Positions 1 through 6,352 of a stretch of 6,371 nt of DNA are shown piece after piece. The notes beneath the pieces are model-generated. The model searched no databases. It saw nothing but the letters and a program-made list of their open reading frames with translations, and had not been told where the DNA came from. The stretch is from Candidatus Didemnitutus sp. (GTDB taxonomy: Bacteria; Verrucomicrobiota; Verrucomicrobiia; Opitutales; Opitutaceae). The position numbers and the translations under genes are program-made. Within the stretch, counting starts at the first letter, position 1. Each line of letters starts with the position of its first letter. The DNA lies in assembly GCA_030682505.1 (NCBI GenBank), contig JAUXOH010000013.1:1-6371 (forward strand). Reading direction: 5' to 3'.

Positions 1-20
1 CCGGGGTCCTGGCTCCGGCG

Positions 21-497
21 TCAGTTTCCGCCCTTGCGGCGCCCGGGGGGCGGGCCGTCCGGTCCGTCCATTTCCCCGTCGGGGCGACGGTCGCGGCCTT
101 CTTTCCGGCGCTGCTCCATCACCCGGCGGGCGCGCTCGTTCATCTGCCGGTTCAATTCCACAAATTTCACCTTTTGCTCCGGCGTCAGCACGGCGGCGAT
201 GTCCTTCTCCATGCGCTCGATCAGGCGCCGGGTGTCGCGCATGCTGTCCTGCCGCAGCTGGCTCAGGTCCTCGCTGTTGCGTTTCATCACCGGGGCGAGG
301 ATGGCGATCTGCTCGGGCGTCAGTTCGAGCCGCTGGGTGATCATCTTCAACCGCGCCGAGACCCACTGCTCCGGGGCGCCGCGGTTCTGGGCAACCTTCT
401 TCACCACCGAAAGGGTGATGAAGGAGCCGGTCACTGCGCCGGCGACAAAGATGCCCGCGAGGAGCAACACGAGTTTCCAAGGTTTTTCGAAGCTCAT
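21..497 (-). CDS. Membrane-anchored CpxP/Spy-like (LTxxQ) periplasmic protein, possible sensor
   Basis: A 158-residue protein. A short basic start (MSFEKPWK) precedes one hydrophobic segment at about residues 8-31, which acts as an uncleaved anchor or signal; the rest should lie in the periplasm. It carries two LTPEQ motifs, at residues 59-63 and 104-108, inside long charged helices, the signature of the CpxP/Spy/CnrX (heavy-metal resistance, LTxxQ) superfamily of helical hairpin chaperones and sensors. A low-complexity tail (about 128-158) is rich in Arg, Gly, Pro and Asp. The ATG overlaps the stop of the upstream gene by ATGA, which fixes the start and implies translational coupling. It is the last gene of the sigma-factor operon. 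The protein has no His or Cys, so CnrX-style His-based metal binding is unlikely; sensing of misfolded protein or envelope stress is more plausible. Family level fairly sure; sensor role inferred from context. Confidence 0.8.
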   Translation of the reverse strand: MSFEKPWKLVLLLAGIFVAGAVTGSFITLSVVKKVAQNRGAPEQWVSARLKMITQRLELTPEQIAILAPVMKRNSEDLSQLRQDSMRDTRRLIERMEKDIAAVLTPEQKVKFVELNRQMNERARRVMEQRRKEGRDRRPDGEMDGPDGPPPGRRKGGN

Positions 498-790
498 GAT
501 TCGGCGAGGACTTCGGCCACGGTGTCACCATACAACTCGGTGTAGGCCCGTTCCTCGATGATCGCGGAAAAACCAAAGGCGGCGGCGGCGAGGCTGAGCG
601 CGCCGGCGGCAAAGAGGCCGCGCAGGGCGAACTGCTCGAACAGCGCGCCGGAACGCGCCATCGACCGGGCGGCCAAGGCCTGCGCCACGACGCGCGTGGC
701 AAAGCCATAGGGCGCGCTGGCATCGCGGGGATCGCTGACCTGACGGGCGGCGCGGGTCAGGCGCTCCCAAGGTTGGTGGGGATCGTTCAT
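494..790 (-). CDS. Small single-pass membrane protein, candidate anti-sigma factor
   Basis: A 98-residue protein that I do not recognise by family. Residues 1-55 are polar and presumably cytoplasmic, containing a PYGFATRVV stretch at 27-35; a hydrophobic Ala/Leu/Phe-rich segment at about 57-78 should cross the membrane once, leaving about 20 residues outside. It starts at an ATG whose last bases overlap the TGA of the sigma-factor gene (ATGA) and ends by the same overlap with the CpxP/Spy-like gene, so it sits between sigma factor and putative sensor. A cytosolic N-terminal part plus one membrane span, encoded directly after a sigma factor, is the layout of anti-sigma factors such as CnrY. 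It has no Cys, so it is not a zinc-type (HxxxCxxC) anti-sigma factor. The frame is open further upstream, but that extension lies inside the sigma gene. The anti-sigma role is inference from position and topology. Confidence 0.75.
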   Translation of the reverse strand: MNDPHQPWERLTRAARQVSDPRDASAPYGFATRVVAQALAARSMARSGALFEQFALRGLFAAGALSLAAAAFGFSAIIEERAYTELYGDTVAEVLAES

Positions 791-1374
791 GGCTTTTCCT
801 GAGCTTGTAGTTCCTGGAAGAGTTTCTGCAACTTCCGTCGCGCGCGGAAGGCGCGGACCTTGATCATCGACTGGCCCCAGCCGGTGAGCTCGGCAATCTC
901 GGCGACCGTCTTCTGCTCCAAATCGAGCAGTTGGATCACGGTGCGGTCCCGGGGGCTGAGCTGCTCCAGCAATCTGTCCACCAATTCCTGCGCCGCGAGG
1001 GTGTCGCCCGGTGCCTCCGCCGTCGGGTCGCTGAGCACGTTGTCGAGCACCTCGGCTTCGTTCTCCGACAGGTCCGCCCAGCGGAACTCCGGCCGGCGTT
1101 TCTGGGCGCGCAACTGGTCGATGCAGGTGGTCACGGCGATGCGCGACACCCAATGGGTGAAGGGCACGTTGCCTTGATACTGTTCGAGCCGGGTGAACAT
1201 TTTCAGAAAGATGTCCTGGGCGAGGTCTTCCTCGGCCACCCGCCGGGGCAGGCGCGAGCGCACGATGCGGATGACGAGCGGGTAAAGGTGCTCGACCAGC
1301 TCGCGGGCCGCCACCTGATCGCGGCGGCGCACGCGTTCGAGACTGCCGACGAGGTCGAAAGTTTCGTCAGCCAT
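787..1374 (-). CDS. RNA polymerase sigma factor, sigma-70 family, ECF type
   Basis: A 195-residue protein, typical length for an ECF (group 4) sigma factor, with only regions 2 and 4. Sigma region 2 spans about 25-94: the core-binding helix contains EEDLAQDIFLKMF (48-60) and the promoter-melting part follows (FTHWVSRIA, 72-80; DQLRAQKRR, 86-94). An acidic linker leads to region 4 at about 135-185, with LSPRDRTVIQLL and a helix-turn-helix in TVAEIAELTGWGQSMIKVR (156-174) for -35 recognition. The start chosen is the ATG giving MADETF; an in-frame ATG three codons upstream (1383) and a GTG at 1422 are possible, and none has a Shine-Dalgarno. It overlaps the following membrane-protein gene by 4 bp. 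Likely it directs transcription of its own operon and other envelope genes and is held by the neighbouring membrane protein; the target promoter is not visible. Confidence 0.9.
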   Translation of the reverse strand: MADETFDLVGSLERVRRRDQVAARELVEHLYPLVIRIVRSRLPRRVAEEDLAQDIFLKMFTRLEQYQGNVPFTHWVSRIAVTTCIDQLRAQKRRPEFRWADLSENEAEVLDNVLSDPTAEAPGDTLAAQELVDRLLEQLSPRDRTVIQLLDLEQKTVAEIAELTGWGQSMIKVRAFRARRKLQKLFQELQAQEKP

Positions 1375-1461
1375 GGGAGGCATGCAAGTGGTGAGGGCAC
1401 GTCGAGAGAGACGAGGCCCCACCCGCTCGAGTTACAATTTGGCAGCAATCCACGGCACTTC

Positions 1462-2604
1462 CTAGGCGCGGTCGACGCGGCGGAACATCCAGATGCCCAG
1501 CGCTTGAAAGGCGATGTTCGGCAACCACATCAGGAGGTCGGGCCGAAGCTCGGGTTTGTTGTCGAACCAACCGACCACAATCGTGGCGAAATAGTAGCCC
1601 ATCGCCAGGGCGAGCGCGATGCCGAGGTTGGCGGAGGTTTCCTTGCGCGACACCTTGATGCCGAGGGGGATCGCCAGGAGCGCGAACGACAGGACCGAGA
1701 ACGCCATCGCGCATTTCTCCTGAATCGTGATCTGCACCTTCATCCGCTGCCGCTCGCGCTCGGCGCGGGGCACATTGGGGTCCGGTTGGCCGAGCCGGGT
1801 CCATTCGGCCATGAGCTGGTTGTAGGTCAGCCATTTGAGTTTCGTGCGCACCGAGCGCGCGCCGGTCACCCGGTCCAACGGCAGGTCAAACGTGGCCCGT
1901 TCCCAAGCGGCAGCGGACTGGACGCGGTTGAAGTTCTCCGGGTCCTTGTCGTCGCGTTGCTCCGCCTGCGCGTGCTCCAGCGTGAGCACGAGTTTGTTGT
2001 TCGGTTCGTCGTAATCGAGGCGACCGGTGTCGGCGCGGGCAAAGCGCTTCACCCGGCCCTGGTTGTCGACTTCCCAGAGCCAGAAATCCTGCAAGGTGGA
2101 GTCGCCGCGCTTGGTGCCCACATAGAGCACAATCCCGGGAAAATCGCGGATGAAGGTCTTGGGCACGATGAAACTCAGCGGATTCTGCCGCACCGCTTGG
2201 GCGAGCTCGCGCTGGTAGGCCGTGCGCGCCGCCGGCATGAATTCGAAATTCACCAGCAAACTCGCCGCCGTGCCGAGCAGGGCGAAGAAGAAGATCGGCG
2301 CCGAAATCCCCGCCACACTCACCCCGGCCGCCCGGATGGCCGTGATTTCCCGATCGGATGACATCCGCCCGAGCACGAGCAGCACGCCGGTCAAGATGCC
2401 CATCGGCAACGCGTAGGAGACGACGAACGGGATCAGGAGAGCGATGAGCTGGAAAAACGTCCCGATCTCCAATTGCCCCGCGAGCACGAAGCCGAGCAGG
2501 TCGCGCAAAGCGTTGCCAATCATCAGCACGAACGCGAACAGACCCACGGAGGCAAGACACGTCAGCGCAACGTTCGCGAAGATGTGCCGGTGGAGAAGCT
2601 TCAT
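1462..2604 (-). CDS. LptF/LptG family (YjgP/YjgQ) permease, lipopolysaccharide export
   Basis: A 380-residue inner-membrane protein. Hydrophobic spans lie at about 9-31, 50-78 (with a Pro-rich kink), 97-119, 299-318, 325-345 and 357-375: three at each end with a large soluble region (about 120-290) between, which is the LptF/LptG layout, where the middle part is the periplasmic beta-jellyroll. The SDREITAIRAAGVS segment (83-96) matches the family's conserved SD-E-A-RA-GVS coupling loop that contacts the LptB ATPase. LptF and LptG with LptB extract LPS from the inner membrane and feed the Lpt bridge; I cannot tell which of the two this is. The start was taken at MKLLHRHIF, immediately before the first span; longer versions of the frame would run into divergent rlmN. 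The paralogous partner and lptB are not in the window. The sigma operon follows on the same strand after 87 bp. Confidence 0.88.
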   Translation of the reverse strand: MKLLHRHIFANVALTCLASVGLFAFVLMIGNALRDLLGFVLAGQLEIGTFFQLIALLIPFVVSYALPMGILTGVLLVLGRMSSDREITAIRAAGVSVAGISAPIFFFALLGTAASLLVNFEFMPAARTAYQRELAQAVRQNPLSFIVPKTFIRDFPGIVLYVGTKRGDSTLQDFWLWEVDNQGRVKRFARADTGRLDYDEPNNKLVLTLEHAQAEQRDDKDPENFNRVQSAAAWERATFDLPLDRVTGARSVRTKLKWLTYNQLMAEWTRLGQPDPNVPRAERERQRMKVQITIQEKCAMAFSVLSFALLAIPLGIKVSRKETSANLGIALALAMGYYFATIVVGWFDNKPELRPDLLMWLPNIAFQALGIWMFRRVDRA

Positions 2605-2653
2605 GCTGGACTTGCAGCGTGGGGGTTTGCCCCAATCGTGTCCAAGCCAATTC
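2605..2653. promoter_or_regulatory. Divergent intergenic region between the lptF/G-like gene and rlmN
   Basis: These 49 bp separate two outward-facing start codons, so the transcription signals for both genes must lie here or overlap the neighbouring 5' coding ends. No convincing -35/-10 pair is visible in either direction; TTGCAG (2612-2617) on the plus strand and TTGGAC on the minus strand are only weak -35 look-alikes. A compact GC hairpin, GGGG (2622-2625) with loop TTTG and CCCC (2630-2633), sits near the centre. Neither start codon has a Shine-Dalgarno sequence. Regulatory role is inferred only from the divergent layout. Confidence 0.4.
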
Positions 2654-3778
<1,125 letters not shown>

Positions 3779-3795
3779 GCAGATCGAGTTCGCGA

Positions 3796-3810
3796 CTTGC
3801 CCAACGCAAG
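3796..3810. repeat. Small hairpin just downstream of rlmN
   Basis: CTTGC (3796-3800) and GCAAG (3806-3810) form a 5-bp stem around the loop CCAAC, 17 bases after the rlmN stop. Its CCCAACGC (3800-3807) recurs exactly at 3849-3856 in the larger inverted repeat that follows, so it may be a degenerate part of the same element. No T-run follows, so it is not a standard Rho-independent terminator. Confidence 0.45.
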
Positions 3811-3879
3811 GTGGCGCGGGTTGTCCCCAACACGCTTTCCGACACGAACCCAACGCGTTGGGGACAACGCGTTCCACCT
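3809..3879. repeat. REP-like imperfect inverted repeat between rlmN and metF
   Basis: A 71-bp imperfect inverted repeat. The left arm AGGTGG (3809-3814), CGCG (3815-3818), TTGTCCCCAAC (3821-3831) pairs with GTTGGGGACAA (3857-3867), CGCG (3868-3871), CCACCT (3874-3879): 21 base pairs interrupted only by GG (3819-3820) on the left and TT (3872-3873) on the right. Within it lies a perfect 14-bp palindrome (CCCAACGCGTTGGG, 3849-3862), and the palindromic 8-mer AACGCGTT occurs twice (3852-3859 and 3866-3873). Size, GC-rich stem with bulges and intergenic placement are those of REP/BIME-type repeats, which are mobilised by RAYT transposases in other bacteria; no transposase is seen here. It could also act as an rlmN transcript-end structure or a protein-binding operator for metF. 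The structure is certain; its class is inferred. Confidence 0.7.
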
Positions 3880-4019
3880 CGATCTCACCGCCGCGCTTCA
3901 CTCGACGCTCCACCCGCGCCCACCTTGTTTCACCGCCTTGCGCCCGCTCTCCGCCACACCATGTGACGCAATCCGAGCTTTACACGTATCAACGAATCCA
4001 GATGCCTTGATGCACACGC

Positions 4020-4898
4020 ATGGCAGCCGACCGCAGCATTTCCGAGCTCCTGACTTTGCAGCGCCCCCTGCGCTCGCTGGAATTCTTTCCGCCCAAGGAC
4101 GAGGCGCAGTTGCAGGCGATGCACGCGGCCGCGACGTCGTTGAAGCGGATCTCGCCTGACTTCGTCTCGGTCACCTACGGCGCCGGCGGCACCACGCGCG
4201 ACCGCACGGCCCGCGCCTGCGCGATGCTGCGCGACGAGTTTGGGTTCACGGTGATGCCCCACCTCACCTGCGTCGGCCACACCGCCGCCGACCTGAACGG
4301 CATCTCCGACCAGCTTTACTCCGACGGTTTCCGCAACGTCATGGCGCTGCGCGGCGATCCGCCCAAGGGCGAGACCACTTTCGTACCCTACCACGACGGG
4401 CTGCGCTACGGCAGCGACCTCGTCGCGCTCCTGCGCCAGCGCCACCCCGACCTCTGCCTCGGCGTCGGCGGCTACCCGGAGAAGCACCCCGAGGCGCCCA
4501 ACGCCGCCGTGGACCTGGAGAACCTGAAGCGCAAGGTCGACGCCGGCGCCTCGTTCATCACCACCCAGCTCTTCTTCGACAACGCCGTCTATTACCGCTT
4601 CGTCGAGAAATGCCACGCCCACGGCATCACCGTGCCGATTTTGCCCGGCATCATGCCCGTGCTGTCACTCAAGCAGATCAAGCGTTTCACCGAGATGTGC
4701 GGCACCACCCTGCCCCCGACGCTGATCACGAGGCTCGAGGCCGCCGCGGAGATTCCCGACGTGGTCGAGATCATCGGCATCGACTGGGCCTTGGACCAGA
4801 TCCGCGGGCTCCTCGCCAACGGCGCGCCGGGTTACCACCTCTACATCATGAACCGGGCCAAGAGCGCCCTCGCCCTCGCCGCCGGTTTGGCAGCGTAG
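4020..4898 (+). CDS. metF: Methylenetetrahydrofolate reductase (MetF)
   Basis: A 292-residue flavoprotein of the MetF/MTHFR family, the usual bacterial length without the eukaryotic regulatory domain. It reduces 5,10-methylene-THF to 5-methyl-THF, the methyl donor for methionine synthesis. A TIM barrel is indicated by SLEFFPPK (19-26), with the catalytic Glu at E21; SVTYGAGGTTR (50-60), FAD-binding; HLTCVG (81-86); ALRGDPP (109-115) with D113, the Asp that tunes flavin and folate; GVGGYPEKHPEA (148-159); FITTQLFFD (179-187) with folate-contacting Q183; PILPGIMPV (206-214); and GAPGYHLYIMNRA (268-280). The start is the ATG giving MAADRS; it has no Shine-Dalgarno, and a nearby ATG at 4010 is out of frame. 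No SAM or SAH riboswitch was recognised upstream. It ends facing the minus-strand accessory genes, at the composition boundary. Confidence 0.96.
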   Translation: MAADRSISELLTLQRPLRSLEFFPPKDEAQLQAMHAAATSLKRISPDFVSVTYGAGGTTRDRTARACAMLRDEFGFTVMPHLTCVGHTAADLNGISDQLYSDGFRNVMALRGDPPKGETTFVPYHDGLRYGSDLVALLRQRHPDLCLGVGGYPEKHPEAPNAAVDLENLKRKVDAGASFITTQLFFDNAVYYRFVEKCHAHGITVPILPGIMPVLSLKQIKRFTEMCGTTLPPTLITRLEAAAEIPDVVEIIGIDWALDQIRGLLANGAPGYHLYIMNRAKSALALAAGLAA

Positions 4899-4930
4899 CG
4901 GTTTCGTTGGTCCTGCCGGCGTTCAAGATG

Positions 4931-4954
4931 AGCTGCGCGCGAAACGCGCTGGCT
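4931..4954 (+). other. Stem-loop in the metF / HEPN-gene convergent gap
   Basis: GCGCG (4935-4939) and CGCGC (4945-4949) close a loop CGAAA, extended past an internal mismatch by AGC (4931-4933) with GCT (4952-4954). It starts 33 bp after the metF stop in the gap between two converging genes, where a transcript-end structure would be expected. The following bases on the plus strand (CTGGAAAATAATC) lack a U-tract, so an intrinsic terminator cannot be claimed; a Rho-dependent or 3'-stabilising hairpin is possible. A second short inverted repeat, CTGAT (4995-4999) with ATCAG (5008-5012), overlaps the stop of the facing gene. Confidence 0.35.
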
Positions 4955-5008
4955 CTGGAAAATAATCACCGCTCGCTGCTGCCCTCACCGCCGCCTGATT
5001 CTACTAGA

Positions 5009-5452
5009 TCAGTCGGCCTCCGAGTTCGGCGCCTTATTCAACATAGCGTCAAGGGCCGTAATTCGATCGTGTAGGGCTTTAACGACCCCTCCAAGCTTAT
5101 CGTAAAGAGCTTGTAGCTCTGCAATCCGGCGCCCCAAGAAAACCTCATCCCTTTGCTCTTTCTCGTTTAAAATAAAGGCTTCGTGAGCCAACGCGTTTCT
5201 CACCTTGATATGGCCGCGAAGCTCTTGGCCTAGCGCAAGATCGCCACCGAGTCTTTCGTAAACTTCAACGAGCCTCCCGAGCGTGTACTTGTCGAGTTTC
5301 TCTTTGCCGGGGCGATATTCCAAAGCCCCATTCACCCGCTCTTTAATCAAGGCCTGCGAAATAGATATCGCTATCTTTAGTGACACCTCGATCCATTGAA
5401 ACTGAAACAAGCATTTCTGCACCCAATCAAAATACGTCGTAACGTTGCTCAT
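5009..5452 (-). CDS. Hypothetical protein with HEPN-type R-N-x3-H motif
   Basis: A 147-residue, mostly alpha-helical soluble protein. Key feature: KVRNALAHEAF at residues 83-93, giving R85-N86-x3-H90, which fits the Rx4-6H signature with a polar residue after Arg that defines HEPN ribonuclease/nucleotide-binding domains. An earlier segment, DKYTLGRLVEVYERLGGD (54-71), supplies the helix with a TLGRL-x4-Y pattern common before such motifs in small HEPN-like proteins. The C-terminus (about 105-140) is a likely coiled-coil helix. It starts at ATG (MSNVTTYF) without a Shine-Dalgarno. HEPN domains are frequent in toxins, RNA-targeting and defence proteins, but also in harmless helper proteins, so activity is not established. 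No MNT-type antitoxin partner is next to it. The gene has about 50% G+C, well below metF, suggesting acquisition. The real frame is likely; HEPN assignment is from the motif alone. Confidence 0.72.
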   Translation of the reverse strand: MSNVTTYFDWVQKCLFQFQWIEVSLKIAISISQALIKERVNGALEYRPGKEKLDKYTLGRLVEVYERLGGDLALGQELRGHIKVRNALAHEAFILNEKEQRDEVFLGRRIAELQALYDKLGGVVKALHDRITALDAMLNKAPNSEAD

Positions 5453-5468
5453 CGCTAAAGCTGAGTCG

Positions 5469-5546
5469 CAACGGCCAGCGAGTAGTATTTGAAGTTCGAT
5501 TGAAGAACGCGAGAACAGCCAACGGCAGACGTGGCCGTTGCTGGCT
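5469..5546. repeat. Overlapping inverted repeats upstream of the HEPN-like gene
   Basis: CAACGGCC (5469-5476) is the exact inverse of GGCCGTTG (5533-5540). The same right-hand arm can instead pair locally: AGCC plus AACGGC (5517-5526) with GCCGTT (5534-5539) and GGCT (5543-5546), leaving a 3-base bulge. AACGGC thus appears twice in direct and once in inverted orientation, giving two mutually exclusive folds in the leader of the 5009-5452 gene. It may be an operator, a leader-RNA switch or a recombination remnant; the sequence does not decide. No consensus promoter was convincing nearby. Confidence 0.45.
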
Positions 5547-5567
5547 CGGGCGACCGGTTGGGATCCT

Positions 5568-5936
5568 TCATTTTCTGCGTTTTGTATTCACGCCTTCGGG
5601 AGGAGTCGGATTAGGAATTCTGGTTAGCCAGGATTCCTCCCTCCCTTCTCTCACAATCTTTTCGACCTTCTCGTGAACCTCGTGCGCTTCTTCTTCCGTA
5701 TTCCGAATGATCGAAAAAACCTTCTTTCTCAAGTCGGTGACGCGGCGGCGAAGTAGTCCAAAGAAAAACCTTCGTTCCTCGGCGGGAAATACCACGGTCG
5801 ACCAATACATTCGTTCTAGATCAGGTGCAGTGCTAATCATATACCAACGCTTCGAGACCTCGTTCTGCTCATCACTTAACAAACCGCCAGGGAGCTGTCC
5901 GCTACTTCTCATTCGCTTGAGCTTAGCCGCGCTCAC
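5568..5936 (-). CDS. Hypothetical small charged helical protein
   Basis: A 122-residue frame that I do not recognise. It has a basic N-terminus, a central aromatic stretch (RWYMISTAPDLERMYW, about 30-45), a FPAEERRFFFGLLRRR helix (about 50-65) and a long Glu/Lys/Arg-rich helix or coiled coil (about 66-100), and then a Pro-rich, basic tail. No signal peptide or membrane span is visible. The start shown is GTG (MSAAKLKRM); the ATG at its ninth codon (5912) is an equally good choice, and neither has a Shine-Dalgarno. The composition looks like a genuine soluble protein rather than an antisense shadow, and the gene keeps the orientation and lower G+C of its neighbours. It lies 115 bp upstream of the HEPN-like gene; it lacks the GSxxx-DxD nucleotidyltransferase motif, so it is not a recognisable MNT antitoxin. 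Reality moderately sure, function unknown. Confidence 0.58.
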   Translation of the reverse strand: MSAAKLKRMRSSGQLPGGLLSDEQNEVSKRWYMISTAPDLERMYWSTVVFPAEERRFFFGLLRRRVTDLRKKVFSIIRNTEEEAHEVHEKVEKIVREGREESWLTRIPNPTPPEGVNTKRRK

Positions 5937-6016
5937 CAGCAGCGACTGACGGAGGGTTGAACGGGATTATCATGATCGAAAAAGGACAAATGGTGAGCGT
6001 TGGTCTGTGGCGGCAG
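5937..6016. other. Short AT-richer spacer between two hypothetical genes
   Basis: Eighty bases separate the stop of the edge gene from the GTG start of the 122-residue frame. The spacer begins (minus strand) right after GCCTAAC, a fit to the attC core RYYYAAC, but no matching GTTRRRY inverse core occurs before the next gene. TCATGA near 5970 is a 6-bp palindrome. No clear promoter or terminator was found. Confidence 0.3.
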
Positions 6017-6352
6017 TTAGGCATTCTGGGAAAAGTCATCGCCTTCTCTTTCGAGAATCCAGAAATCAAACTCCAACCAATCACGCGATGCACCTCGCGT
6101 GTCATCTTCTATTTTCGCAATCCTCGCCGCAGCGAAGCGAGACACATGATTCTCGAACACTACAATCTGTCCAATTCGCGGGGTGCGGACGCGAGAAGTG
6201 AAATCAAGCAGACTGGCGTCCGAAATGGCCGAAAGCGCAGTGCCCATCGGAGCTACGGCAAGGACAAGATTCGTGCTGTCCGAGTAGCAATGAATCGAAG
6301 TGTCTCCAGCTTTCGACCAACGAGTCAAAAACTCACAATTGCCGCTGCCCAT
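6017..6352 (-). CDS. Hypothetical protein, possibly 5'-truncated by the window edge
   Basis: A frame of at least 111 residues, unrecognised. It begins MGSGNCEFLTRW and appears to be a soluble alpha/beta protein: beta-like stretches NLVLAVAP (28-35), QIVVFENHVSRFAAARIAKI (about 62-81) and WLEFDFWILE (about 92-101), with a short acidic tail. No membrane segment or known motif is visible. The ATG at 6352 is one candidate start, but the frame stays open upstream through the last base of the window (reading HNGFFR before it), so the gene may begin outside. The stop TAA sits in GCCTAAC. The gene is on the same strand as the two genes downstream, 80 bp from the next. The translated composition looks natural, without the Arg/Pro/Ala bias of shadow frames, which supports a real gene. 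Confidence 0.6.
   Translation of the reverse strand: MGSGNCEFLTRWSKAGDTSIHCYSDSTNLVLAVAPMGTALSAISDASLLDFTSRVRTPRIGQIVVFENHVSRFAAARIAKIEDDTRGASRDWLEFDFWILEREGDDFSQNA

Noticed and set aside
1..20. Terminator after the CpxP/Spy-like gene
   Set aside because: Only 20 bases remain; a 4-bp CCGG pairing is possible but there is no T-run and the region is cut by the window edge.
494..790. Zinc-binding (ZAS) anti-sigma factor
   Set aside because: The protein contains no cysteine, so the HxxxCxxC motif is absent; only position and topology support an anti-sigma role.
931..2361. Long plus-strand open frame of 476 codons antisense to the sigma factor and lptF/G-like genes
   Set aside because: Product is His/Arg/Gly-rich with no fold-like pattern; it is the typical antisense shadow of high-GC genes with recognised families on the other strand.
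3779..4019. SAM or SAH riboswitch ahead of metF
   Set aside because: No recognisable riboswitch core was seen; the structure present is a simple inverted repeat well upstream of the start.
3930..4622. Minus-strand frame of 230 codons antisense to metF
   Set aside because: Val/Gly/Ala/Glu repeats with no motifs; metF on the other strand is unambiguous.
5009..5936. HEPN/MNT toxin-antitoxin pair
   Set aside because: The neighbouring 122-residue protein lacks the GSxxx-DxD nucleotidyltransferase motif and lies 115 bp away without overlap.
5707..5949. Plus-strand 80-codon frame opposite the 122-residue gene
   Set aside because: Antisense to a more protein-like frame, no motif and no ribosome binding site; cannot be supported.
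5872..6022. Integron attC site
   Set aside because: GTTAGGC (6016-6022) and ACTTAAC further left fit the R-box patterns and are flanked by CCGCC/GGCGG, but they are about 150 bp apart, spacing is off, and one lies inside the 122-codon frame; single 7-mer matches are expected by chance.
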